A stretch of DNA of 11,371 nt from Pseudomonadota bacterium (GTDB lineage Bacteria; Pseudomonadota; Alphaproteobacteria; Rhizobiales; Xanthobacteraceae): the NCBI GenBank assembly GCA_021779635.1, contig JAJYAH010000021.1:10226-21596 (forward strand). Reading direction: 5' to 3'. Below, one piece after another: positions 1 to 6,462 of this stretch. The position numbers and the translations under genes are program-made. Under the pieces are notes generated by a model. The model was given only the letters and a program-made list of their open reading frames with translations, was not told the DNA's origin and did not search any database. The stretch's first letter is position 1. Every line of letters starts with the position of its first letter.

Positions 1-2
1 CC

Positions 3-731
3 GGCAACACCACACGGCTTGCCACCGTAGTCGCCAATGCCTCCGAGGACGCCTCCAACAACGTGCAGTCGGTGGCCTCCGCGACCGAGGAACTGGCGAG
101 TTCGGTCCGCGAGATTTCGGCGCAGGTCCAGGAATCCAACCGCATCGCGGCCAGCGCCGTGCAGCAGGCCGATGAAACCAACTCGCGCATCAATGCGCTG
201 TCGCAGGCCGCTGACCGGATCGGCGACGTGATCAAGCTGATCACCTCGGTCGCCGAGCAGACCAATTTGCTGGCGCTGAATGCGACCATCGAAGCGGCCC
301 GTGCGGGTGAAGCCGGCCGCGGCTTCGCCGTGGTCGCCCAGGAGGTCAAGGCGCTGGCGGCGCAGACCGCCAAGGCCACCGACGAAATCGGCATTCAGAT
401 CGCGGGCATGCAGACCGCGACGCAAGAGGCCGTCGGCTCGATCAAGATGATCAGCTCCACCATCGGCAAGATCTCCGAGATCACCAGCGCGATTTCCGCG
501 GCGATCGAGGAACAGGGCGCCGCCACCCAGGAAATATCCGGCAATATTCAGCGAACCGCCGCCGGCACCACACAGGTCGCCGGCACCATCGCCGAAGTCA
601 GCCAGGGCGCCAACCAGACCGGCGCGGCATCGAGCCAGTTGCTGTCATCGGCAAAGCAATTGTCGGACTCGACCAGCAGCCTGCAGTCGGAGATCGACGG
701 TTTCCTCAGATCGATCGCCGCTTCCGCCTGA
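3..731 (+). CDS. Methyl-accepting chemotaxis protein, C-terminal signalling domain (5' partial)
   Basis: This is the cytoplasmic signalling part of a chemoreceptor; such proteins pass ligand signals to CheA/CheW to control motility. The reading frame is open from the window edge, so the N-terminal sensor, membrane segments and HAMP domain lie outside; 242 residues are visible. The hallmark is the conserved hairpin tip encoded at about 255-360, containing [19 protein letters not shown] followed by [12 protein letters not shown], the CheA/CheW contact region. On either side are Ala/Ser/Gln-rich heptads of a long antiparallel coiled coil, with Glu/Gln pairs that could be methylation sites. The protein ends shortly after the coiled coil and shows no obvious C-terminal CheR-docking pentapeptide. 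The next gene is convergent and begins 16 bp beyond the stop. Family assignment is secure; the ligand cannot be inferred. Confidence 0.97.
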   Translation, partial: GNTTRLATVVANASEDASNNVQSVASATEELASSVREISAQVQESNRIAASAVQQADETNSRINALSQAADRIGDVIKLITSVAEQTNLLALNATIEAARAGEAGRGFAVVAQEVKALAAQTAKATDEIGIQIAGMQTATQEAVGSIKMISSTIGKISEITSAISAAIEEQGAATQEISGNIQRTAAGTTQVAGTIAEVSQGANQTGAASSQLLSSAKQLSDSTSSLQSEIDGFLRSIAASA

Positions 732-747
732 GGCGCTTCGCCGGCTC

Positions 748-915
748 TCAGCCCTGCGCCATTGCCTGCAGACCCTTGAAGGTCAGGCGCTTGGGGTCCT
801 TTACGCCGGCGAGGTAAAGTTTGCGAATGAAGGCGGTCACCTGCTCGCGGTCGCACTCGGTCAGCGCAACCACGGCGTCGATGGCAATTCTCTGGGCGTC
901 CATGGACTTCCTCAT
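748..915 (-). CDS. Small hypothetical protein, about 55 aa
   Basis: I do not recognise a named family. The product is a short, soluble, mostly helical protein with the segments AIDAVVALTECDREQV and FIRKLYLAGVKDPKRL, ending FKGLQAMAQG; there is no signal peptide or membrane segment. The frame stays open to a TTG at 1032, but that extension has A/T-rich codons such as TTA and GTT that are unlike the rest and probably is leader sequence. I place the start at the ATG at 915. A second ATG at 903 (51 aa) has a better Shine-Dalgarno (GAGGA about 6 nt upstream) and is a real alternative. The gene is convergent with the chemoreceptor gene and lies downstream of the monooxygenase gene on the same strand, about 140 bp away. 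That it is a gene is likely; its exact start is not settled. Confidence 0.55.
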   Translation of the reverse strand: MRKSMDAQRIAIDAVVALTECDREQVTAFIRKLYLAGVKDPKRLTFKGLQAMAQG

Positions 916-1032
916 GCTGTCGGCAGCCTCAACCGCCAAAGCGTAGGAGTCGCCGATTAATTCGGCGTTAACCGTCTTGCCATGATGGCCGATTGCACGA
1001 ACGGCGCGAATACGTGAAACAACGCATGGCAA

Positions 1033-1045
1033 CCCGGCAACCGGG
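1033..1045 (-). terminator. Short GC hairpin after the monooxygenase gene, possible terminator
   Basis: A CCCGG / CCGGG stem with a 3-nt loop lies 9 bp beyond the stop of the monooxygenase gene. On the minus strand it is followed by only two T residues, so it is a weak candidate for an intrinsic terminator and may be incidental. Confidence 0.25.
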
Positions 1046-1053
1046 CCGTGCGC

Positions 1054-2517
1054 TTACGAATACTGCATCACGCCATCATCGACCTTGCCGAAGCGCAGGC
1101 TGACGATGTCGAGGGCGTAGTTCTGATAGAGCCGCCACGGCCGCTTCGATCCCTGCTTCGGCATCTTCGCGACCGAGCGCTGCACATAACCGGACGAGAA
1201 ATCCAGCGACGGTAATTCAGTGATCGAAGGATCGACATTGTGCGGCATGCACTGCTTGTAGCCGCGCCGGTCCATGTAGTTGATCAGTCGGCAGACATAT
1301 TCGCAGGTCAGGTCGCATTTCAGCGTCCACGACGCGTTGGTGTAACCGAACGCGGAGGCGAGGTTCGGCACATCCGAATACATCATGCCCTTGTAGTTCA
1401 ATGTCCGCGCGAAATCGACGGTGCGGCCGTCGACGCTGACCTCGAGGCCGCCGAGCACCTGCAAATTCAGGCCGGTCGCGGTGACGATGATGTCGGCCTC
1501 GAGCTCGCTGCCGTCCTTCAGCCGGATGCCTTTTTCGGTGAAGGTGTCGATCTGGTTCGTCACCACCGACGCGCGGCCCTGCCGGATCGCGCCGAACAAA
1601 TCGCCGTCGGGTACCAGGCACAACCGCTGATCCCACGGATTGTAGCGCGGCGTGAAATGGGTGGCGACGTCGTAATCGGGACCGAGCGCGAGCTTGACGC
1701 CGCCGAGGATCAATTCCTTCACCCGCGCCGGTTTGCGCCGGCTGAGCTGGAAGAAATACATGCCCCACAGCACGTTGCGCCAGCGGATCACATGATAGGC
1801 GAGCTTGCTCGGCAGCCGCGCACGCATTTTGTTGGCGAACGGATCCTGTGCCGGGCGCGAGACCACATAGGTCGGCGAACGCTGCAGCATGATGACGTGA
1901 GCGGCAGTCTTGGCCATCTCCGGCACCAGCGTCACCGCGGTAGCACCGGACCCGATCACCACCACGCGCTTGCCGGCATAGTCGATATCTTCGGGCCACT
2001 TCTGCGGATGCACGATGCGGCCGGCGAAATCCTGGCTGCCCACAAATTCCGGCGTATAACCTTCCTCGTATTTGTAGTAGCCACTGCACATGAACAGGAA
2101 ATTGCAGGTGAAGCGCACCAGCTCCACGCCGCCCTCGCCCGTCGGCCCGCGTTCGGCCTCGACGGTCCAGCGCGCATCCTGCGACGACCACGACGCCCGC
2201 TTGACCCGGTGGTTGAAGCGGATTTTCTTGTCGATGCCGTTATCGGCGGCGGTCTCGCGGACGTAGTTCAGGATGCGCGGCCCGTCCGCAATCGCTTTCG
2301 GCTCCGTCCATGGCTTGAACGAATAACCCAGCGTGAACATGTCGCTGTCGGAACGGATGCCGGGATAACGAAACAGATCCCAGGTGCCGCCGATGGTTTC
2401 GCGGCCCTCCAGGATGACATAGCTTTTGCCGGGACAATTGTGCTGCAGGTGATAGCCCGCACCGATGCCCGATAGCCCGGCGCCGACGATCAGCACGTCG
2501 ACATGTTGGTTGGTCAT
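1054..2517 (-). CDS. EthA-like Baeyer-Villiger / flavin-containing monooxygenase
   Basis: Predicted class B flavoprotein monooxygenase: it would use FAD, NADPH and O2 to insert oxygen next to a ketone or to oxygenate a soft S or N atom. From the ATG at 2517 it has 487 residues. Visible are the N-terminal FAD Rossmann motif GAGLSG (12-17), the GGTWDLFRYPGIRSDSDM segment (43-60), the Baeyer-Villiger fingerprint FxGxxxHxxxW (F164, H170, W174) followed by P, and a second, NADPH-binding Rossmann motif GSGATA (189-194). The blocks HFxPxYNPWDQRLCLVP and GYTNASWTLK match my recollection of mycobacterial EthA closely along its whole 489-residue length. The start at 2517 aligns with the EthA N-terminus; the ATG at 2523 adds two residues, and no good Shine-Dalgarno supports either. 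It follows the caspase gene by 59 bp on the same strand. Substrate unknown. Confidence 0.94.
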   Translation of the reverse strand: MTNQHVDVLIVGAGLSGIGAGYHLQHNCPGKSYVILEGRETIGGTWDLFRYPGIRSDSDMFTLGYSFKPWTEPKAIADGPRILNYVRETAADNGIDKKIRFNHRVKRASWSSQDARWTVEAERGPTGEGGVELVRFTCNFLFMCSGYYKYEEGYTPEFVGSQDFAGRIVHPQKWPEDIDYAGKRVVVIGSGATAVTLVPEMAKTAAHVIMLQRSPTYVVSRPAQDPFANKMRARLPSKLAYHVIRWRNVLWGMYFFQLSRRKPARVKELILGGVKLALGPDYDVATHFTPRYNPWDQRLCLVPDGDLFGAIRQGRASVVTNQIDTFTEKGIRLKDGSELEADIIVTATGLNLQVLGGLEVSVDGRTVDFARTLNYKGMMYSDVPNLASAFGYTNASWTLKCDLTCEYVCRLINYMDRRGYKQCMPHNVDPSITELPSLDFSSGYVQRSVAKMPKQGSKRPWRLYQNYALDIVSLRFGKVDDGVMQYS

Positions 2518-2529
2518 TTCCATCGTTCG

Positions 2530-2557
2530 ATTAGCGCGCAAGGCGGGAGAAAATCAA
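2530..2557 (-). promoter_or_regulatory. Possible promoter just upstream of the monooxygenase gene
   Basis: On the minus strand a TTGATT (2557-2552) is separated by 16 nt from GCTAAT (2535-2530). The spacing fits a sigma-70 promoter, but each box matches only four of six consensus bases. Transcription would start near 2523, at or next to the start codon, which would make the mRNA nearly leaderless and fit the lack of a Shine-Dalgarno there. Speculative. Confidence 0.2.
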
Positions 2558-2576
2558 CCGCCAAACGCCTGCCGCG

Positions 2577-3947
2577 CTACAAACCCAGGCTTTCACGCAA
2601 CCGCCGAAGCTGCGGCCGGATATGCTCGCAGCCAAGTTCCCGCTCAAATTTGGTGATCGCTTCAACGTTCGGATCGGCACGCAGGCGAGCCAGCCGCTCG
2701 GCGTCGCGCGCGCAGGCGTCCCCGGCCGGGATCGGCTGCGCTTGCGCCTGCTGCGTCGGCGCCGCTTTGGGAGCGCTCTCGACGGGGGGAGCGGTCTGCC
2801 GCGGCTCGGTCGCGATGCTTTCAAACAGGCGCTGTACCTGGGCTTTCAGCCGCACGCAGGAAAGCTCGCGCTGAAAGTTGGCAATCTCGTCCTGCGACGG
2901 ATCGGAGCGTAGGCGCGCCAGACGCTGTTCGTCGCGGCTGCAGGCGAGTGCCGGATCGGCCGCGGCCTGCGCCGGTTGCGGCGTCGGCGTTGGCGGCGGC
3001 GGTTTGGCCGGCTCGACCTTCGCAAGCGCCTGGCCGGAAGGCGGTGCTTTATTACCGGCGGCATTAGATGGCGGCGCGGCCGGCGGGTTAGCCCGGACCG
3101 TCGTCGCTGGTTCCAGTTTGGCCACCGCCGCCGGCGCCGCCGGTGCGGGCTCGATCTTTTTCGCCGCCGGCGCCGGTACCAGCGGAATAGTCGCGCCGCC
3201 GAGCGAGCCATAGATGAACGGCTCCTGCCGTCCGCCGGTCATGCTGACCACCTCGTCGCGAACACGGCCCAGCGCGATGCGGATATCAAGCCCGGGCTCG
3301 GCGAGATGCCTGATGAGTGCGGTAGCGTACGGGCTGTTGACGCCGTCGCCATCATAGGAAACCGAGCCGGCTTTCGCGGCATAGGCAACCAGCGTATCGG
3401 CGCTGACGTCCTCGATTTTGGCAAGCCCGCCCTTCATCGTCGAGCGGATGCCGGCGGAACGCAGCTTTCCCGGAAACGGGTTGTCTCGGCAGGCATCGAG
3501 CAGGATCAGGCGCAGGCGCTTGACGGATTGCAGCGCCCAGATGATGCGGTCGAGCGCCACCGCCTCGTCTTCGACGTCATAGTCGCGACCGAGCTTGGCA
3601 TCCACCGGGACCAGATAGTTGGTGCCGTCAATCTCGACGCCGTGGCCGGCATAATAGACCACGGCGATATCGGCGTTCTCGGCCGTGAGCAGGAATTCGC
3701 GCACCGCGCGCTTGAAGTCGACCACGCCGAGATCGGAGCGTGAAATGACGACCTCGAAACCGACCGACTTGAACAAGGCGGCGATCGCGGTTGAGTCGTT
3801 GATCGTATTGGACAGCGATGAGGCGTTCTTGTAGGCGGAATTTCCGATCACCAGCGCGACGCGCCGATCCGCGGCGATGGTGGCTGTGGCGAACAGCATC
3901 CCCGCCGCGAGGCAAAAGCCGCAAACAAGAACGTCTCTCAGTTTCAT
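2577..3947 (-). CDS. Exported caspase-family (C14) peptidase with two C-terminal Cys-bracketed repeats
   Basis: Predicted cysteine peptidase of the caspase/metacaspase superfamily, 456 aa. Residues 1 to about 26 form a Sec-type signal peptide (charged start, hydrophobic core, ending TIAA), so it should act in the periplasm or outside the cell. The caspase fold follows: ALVIGNSAY (31-39), the catalytic His in YYAGHG (H102) and the catalytic Cys in LLDACRDNP (C153), then the p10-like part AYAAKAGSVSYDGDGVNSPY and GGRQEPF. Both dyad residues are present, so it should be active. An Ala/Pro-rich linker (about 258-333) leads to two related 45-residue units (about 335-378 and 411-456). The start lies 7 bp after the DUF4399 stop, so the two are almost certainly co-transcribed; GAAGAG directly abuts the ATG and is a poor Shine-Dalgarno, suggesting coupled translation. 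Substrate unknown. Confidence 0.94.
   Translation of the reverse strand: MKLRDVLVCGFCLAAGMLFATATIAADRRVALVIGNSAYKNASSLSNTINDSTAIAALFKSVGFEVVISRSDLGVVDFKRAVREFLLTAENADIAVVYYAGHGVEIDGTNYLVPVDAKLGRDYDVEDEAVALDRIIWALQSVKRLRLILLDACRDNPFPGKLRSAGIRSTMKGGLAKIEDVSADTLVAYAAKAGSVSYDGDGVNSPYATALIRHLAEPGLDIRIALGRVRDEVVSMTGGRQEPFIYGSLGGATIPLVPAPAAKKIEPAPAAPAAVAKLEPATTVRANPPAAPPSNAAGNKAPPSGQALAKVEPAKPPPPTPTPQPAQAAADPALACSRDEQRLARLRSDPSQDEIANFQRELSCVRLKAQVQRLFESIATEPRQTAPPVESAPKAAPTQQAQAQPIPAGDACARDAERLARLRADPNVEAITKFERELGCEHIRPQLRRLRESLGL
2580..2717 (-). repeat. C-terminal repeat unit 2 of the caspase-family protein
   Basis: Encodes residues about 411-456, beginning ACARDAERLARLRADP and containing FERELGC and LRRLRES. 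It matches unit 1 in phase, with Cys at unit positions 2 and 30 (C412, C440), and ends two residues before the stop. Confidence 0.75.
2814..2945 (-). repeat. C-terminal repeat unit 1 of the caspase-family protein
   Basis: Encodes residues about 335-378, beginning ACSRDEQRLARLRSDP and containing FQRELSC and VQRLFES. The paired cysteines (C336, C364) have the same 28-residue spacing as in unit 2. A 32-residue Pro/Ala/Gln linker separates the units. Confidence 0.75.
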
Positions 3948-3954
3948 CTCTTCA

Positions 3955-4878
3955 TCAGTAGTAGTCGTGCCAGTAGTGATGGTGGTGCCGTCTCGGTCGA
4001 GGCCGGTGCGGCGGACGGCCGCTCTCCGTCACCGTGACATTGATGACATCGGAATAAACCGGCGGATCATGCGGCACGTGAACGGAGTCCGCGAACAAAA
4101 GACGCAGCTTGTGCGGGCCGAGCGGCAACGTGATCTTGGCCTCGGTCTGGCCAGCACCAAAATGAAGGTGATTAAAATCGTTGGGGATAGGCTGGTCGAG
4201 CGGCGGCAGCTCGGCGTCGACCAACAGGTGATGATGTCCGGTGTTCGGCTTGTCGAAGCCGGCCGGCGCGACGCCCATGTTGAGCAGGCCAAAGCGGATC
4301 ACCGGGTTCGGCGGAATATAGGCGCCGTCGGTGGGATAGATGAAATAAACCTTGGCATCCTTCGGCGAAGGATGCCGCGTGCCGGTTGCCGCCTGCGGAG
4401 GCGCAGCAGCCTGGTCGACGACCTTAACCTTGATGCGATCGGACACCAGCGGCGGCGAATGAGGAATGTGATTCTTGTCACCGAACACGAGCTGCAAGGT
4501 ATGCTCGCCCGGGGTCAGCGTCAGTTCAGTTTCGGTCTGGCCAGCGCCGAAATGCAGGTGCTGAAAGTCGTTGGGTATTTCGCGGTCGAGCGCGGGCGTC
4601 GGCACGTCAACCATCAGGTGGTGATGACCAGAGTTCGGCCGATCGGAGCCTGCCGGCGCGACGCCCATGCCGCGAAGACCGAAATGGATCGTCGACTTGG
4701 TCGGCAGCGTATCGCCGTCCTTTAAGCCGATAAAATATACAGCCGCGCCCGGAGGAGACGGCGTCGGACCGCCGGTCTCGGCAAAAGCGGCGTCGCATAG
4801 CGTCAGGATGCCGAAAAATGGCACGAAAATCGAGGCAAGTATGAAGGCAAATATCGAGGCAAGCGTTCTGTGGATCAT
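3955..4878 (-). CDS. Exported protein with two tandem DUF4399 domains and a His-rich tail
   Basis: A 307-aa exported protein with two copies of the domain I recognise as DUF4399, whose function is unknown. Residues 1-33 are a signal peptide ending DAAFA. Domain 1 spans about 46-153 and domain 2 about 176-283, in register at exactly 130 residues. Shared landmarks are MGVAPAG, PN(S/T)GHHHL, IPNDF, HLHFGAGQTE and a histidine pair after the next strand (H137/H140 and H267/H270). The C-terminus is basic and aromatic, ending RRHHHHYWHDYY. The histidines suggest metal binding, which is an inference. The frame continues upstream to 5145, but the ATG at 4878 is preceded by GGAG at 7 nt and starts the signal peptide, so I choose it. 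It is first in an operon with the caspase gene and divergent from the SUMF1-fold gene. Confidence 0.9.
   Translation of the reverse strand: MIHRTLASIFAFILASIFVPFFGILTLCDAAFAETGGPTPSPPGAAVYFIGLKDGDTLPTKSTIHFGLRGMGVAPAGSDRPNSGHHHLMVDVPTPALDREIPNDFQHLHFGAGQTETELTLTPGEHTLQLVFGDKNHIPHSPPLVSDRIKVKVVDQAAAPPQAATGTRHPSPKDAKVYFIYPTDGAYIPPNPVIRFGLLNMGVAPAGFDKPNTGHHHLLVDAELPPLDQPIPNDFNHLHFGAGQTEAKITLPLGPHKLRLLFADSVHVPHDPPVYSDVINVTVTESGRPPHRPRPRRHHHHYWHDYY
4030..4353 (-). repeat. DUF4399 domain copy 2
   Basis: Residues 176-283 of the protein, with HHH at 215-217 and HLHFGAGQTE at 237-246. Much of it is identical to copy 1, pointing to internal duplication; DNA-level similarity is visible around the HHH codons. 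Confidence 0.8.
4420..4743 (-). repeat. DUF4399 domain copy 1
   Basis: Residues 46-153 of the protein, with HHH at 85-87 and HLHFGAGQTE at 107-116. It has the same length and spacing as copy 2. Confidence 0.8.
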
Positions 4879-4922
4879 CGCAATTCTCCAGCAGTGGAAT
4901 AGCGCCCGGCGCGGCCGATCGA

Positions 4923-4950
4923 ACGATATTCGTTTGCCTTGCGATGTAAA
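4923..4950 (-). promoter_or_regulatory. Candidate sigma-70-type promoter for the DUF4399-caspase operon
   Basis: On the minus strand TTTACA (4950-4945) and TATCGT (4928-4923) are separated by 16 nt. The -35 box matches 5 of 6 and the -10 box 4 of 6 of the consensus. Transcription would begin near 4916, giving a leader of about 38 nt before the ATG at 4878, a sensible length that includes the GGAG ribosome binding site. No equally good rightward promoter for the SUMF1-fold gene was seen in 4879-5086. Confidence 0.35.
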
Positions 4951-5086
4951 CCAGAATCCAGGCGTGCCAGTTCGTCGCGCCGACGCCTCGTCTTGCCGAT
5001 GGTCGCCAAATGAAGCAAAGTACGGTTCGAGCATGTGACACCGCAGGTCAGAAGGAGATCCGGTTATCTGTTTCGGATACGACAAC

Positions 5087-5968
5087 ATGAAATTGGGCCT
5101 GTTGTTTGTGATCTGCCTCACAGTGCTGGCTGCCACAGCAAGCACCGGAGCGGAGTCGCCGCGCGGGCTCAGTGTCGGTTCGTCGCCCGACCAGACGTTG
5201 CCGGTTCAAAGGGATCTGGTGTTTGCGCAAAGGCAGACCAGCGTCGAGCCCGGCGAGATTTTTCGGGATTGCGACGACTGCCCAGAGCTTGTGGTTGTGC
5301 CACCCGGCGACTTCGTCATGGGGTCCAACGACACGCCGTATGAAAAGCCGGAGCGCACCATCAGCATCCGGCGCCCGTTCGCCATCGGCCGCCGCGAGGT
5401 GACGTTCGCGGAATGGGATCAGTGCGCCGATGCCGGCGCCTGCAAGCACCGGCCCGACGATCACGGCTGGGGCCGCGGGGACCGGCCGGTGATCAATGTG
5501 AGCTGGGACGATTCCAAACTCTATCTTGCGTGGCTGTCGCAGAAAACTGGGCAGAGATACCGGTTGCCCAGCGAGGCGGAGTGGGAATATGCGGCGCGCG
5601 CGGGAACCAAAACGCCGTTCTGGTGGGGCCGCGACGTCGGCGCGGGCCACGCGCAGTGCGAAACATGCGGCAGCCCGACCAACCAGAAAATCGTCGCCAC
5701 CGGGTCATTTCGGCCCAACGGTTTCGGGCTCTACGATACCGCCGGCAACGCCGCCGAATGGGTCGAGGATTGCTGGAATGACAATTATCGCGGTGCACCC
5801 AAGGAGGCGGTCACCTGGTCCACCGGCGACTGCCGCTTGCGCGTCCTGCGCGGCGGCAATTTCACCAGCAAGGCCAGCGAAGTCCGCTCCTCGGCGCGCT
5901 TCCGGTACGATGAAGACGTCCGCTATTACGCCAATGGTTTCCGCATCGTGCGGGACTTGCCGCAATGA
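5087..5968 (+). CDS. Exported SUMF1/FGE-fold protein lacking the FGE catalytic cysteines
   Basis: A 293-aa protein with the formylglycine-generating-enzyme (SUMF1) fold. Residues 1 to about 21 are a signal peptide. Family landmarks in order: FVMGS (76-80), PVINVSWDDS (134-143), LPSEAEWEYAARAG (160-173), NGFGLYDTAGNAAEWVEDCW (211-230), RGGNF (255-259) and NGFRIVRDL at the end. True FGE has two active-site cysteines just after RGGSF; here that stretch reads NFTSKASEVRSS, with none, so sulfatase activation is unlikely. The fold is also used for binding and in other enzymes such as EgtB. Cysteines instead sit in CDDC (62-65) and CETC (191-194), and at 113, 119, 229 and 249, perhaps as disulfides. 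The frame has no start codon nearer the strong AAGGAG at 5052-5057, 29 nt upstream, so the start at 5087 relies on the signal peptide and a weak GGA. It is the first gene of a two-gene unit. Confidence 0.9.
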   Translation: MKLGLLFVICLTVLAATASTGAESPRGLSVGSSPDQTLPVQRDLVFAQRQTSVEPGEIFRDCDDCPELVVVPPGDFVMGSNDTPYEKPERTISIRRPFAIGRREVTFAEWDQCADAGACKHRPDDHGWGRGDRPVINVSWDDSKLYLAWLSQKTGQRYRLPSEAEWEYAARAGTKTPFWWGRDVGAGHAQCETCGSPTNQKIVATGSFRPNGFGLYDTAGNAAEWVEDCWNDNYRGAPKEAVTWSTGDCRLRVLRGGNFTSKASEVRSSARFRYDEDVRYYANGFRIVRDLPQ

Positions 5969-6414
5969 TCGCGCAGCGCTCGACCCTTCCGGTCACGCGC
6001 GCGCTGGTATCAGCGATCTCGATCGGCGCAAGCGCCGGAAGCGCGATGGCGCAGTCCTACTCCATTAACGGTCACGCCGGCTATCTCGGGGAATGGGAGA
6101 TGAAGGCGAACCTGGCCAAGACCATCACCGATAGCGGCGTGAGCTATGATGGCCCGGTGACGCTGCGGCATGTCGGGCTGTGCAGCGTCAACGGGCCTGA
6201 GGAAAAGGCCGGCGTGGTGCGGCTGACGGTTTCGCGGCGGACCTCGGCCGTCGAGGGAACGCTGGCCATCAAGGACGACACCTGCCGGATCGCCGCATCG
6301 GCCTCGAAGCCCCATTCGGGGCTGTTGAACTGCCGCGACGGCCAGGGCGTGCCGATCCATTTTTCCATCGACGAGATCGATACCGACCATAGCAATGTAA
6401 GGGCCGAAAAATAG
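5965..6414 (+). CDS. Small secreted hypothetical protein, 149 aa
   Basis: I do not recognise this family. The first 29 residues form a signal peptide (hydrophobic stretch ALVSAISIGASAG, cleavage after SAMA). The mature part of about 120 residues looks beta-rich and soluble, with three cysteines (C73, C107, C123) and segments GPVTLRHVGLCSVNGPEE and GLLNCRDGQGVPIHFSIDEI. Its start codon overlaps the stop of the SUMF1-fold gene as ATGA, and it has no clear Shine-Dalgarno of its own, so translation is probably coupled and the two proteins are likely made together. It converges with ahcY 48 bp away. Being a real gene is well supported by the overlap and signal peptide; its function is open, for example a partner or inhibitor of the upstream protein. 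Confidence 0.8.
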   Translation: MIAQRSTLPVTRALVSAISIGASAGSAMAQSYSINGHAGYLGEWEMKANLAKTITDSGVSYDGPVTLRHVGLCSVNGPEEKAGVVRLTVSRRTSAVEGTLAIKDDTCRIAASASKPHSGLLNCRDGQGVPIHFSIDEIDTDHSNVRAEK

Positions 6415-6462
6415 CCACCGGCCAGATCTCGCCCCTCACCGCGATAGGCAGACAGTCGCGTC

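Noticed and set aside
1240..2475. Long plus-strand open frame (411 codons) opposite the monooxygenase gene
   Set aside because: It mirrors a strongly supported minus-strand gene; its translation is Arg/Asp/His-rich with no domain, as expected for an antisense shadow in GC-rich DNA.
4879..5145. N-terminal extension of the DUF4399 protein by 89 codons
   Set aside because: The signal peptide begins at the ATG at 4878, which has GGAG at good spacing; the extension crosses the divergent promoter region.
5087..5968. Diversity-generating retroelement target (the fold is used in such targets)
   Set aside because: No reverse transcriptase, accessory gene or template/variable repeat pair is visible in the window.
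6415..6462. CGCGA...TCGCG hairpin between the convergent 149-aa gene and ahcY as a terminator
   Set aside because: Only a 5-bp stem with a long loop and no T-run on either strand.
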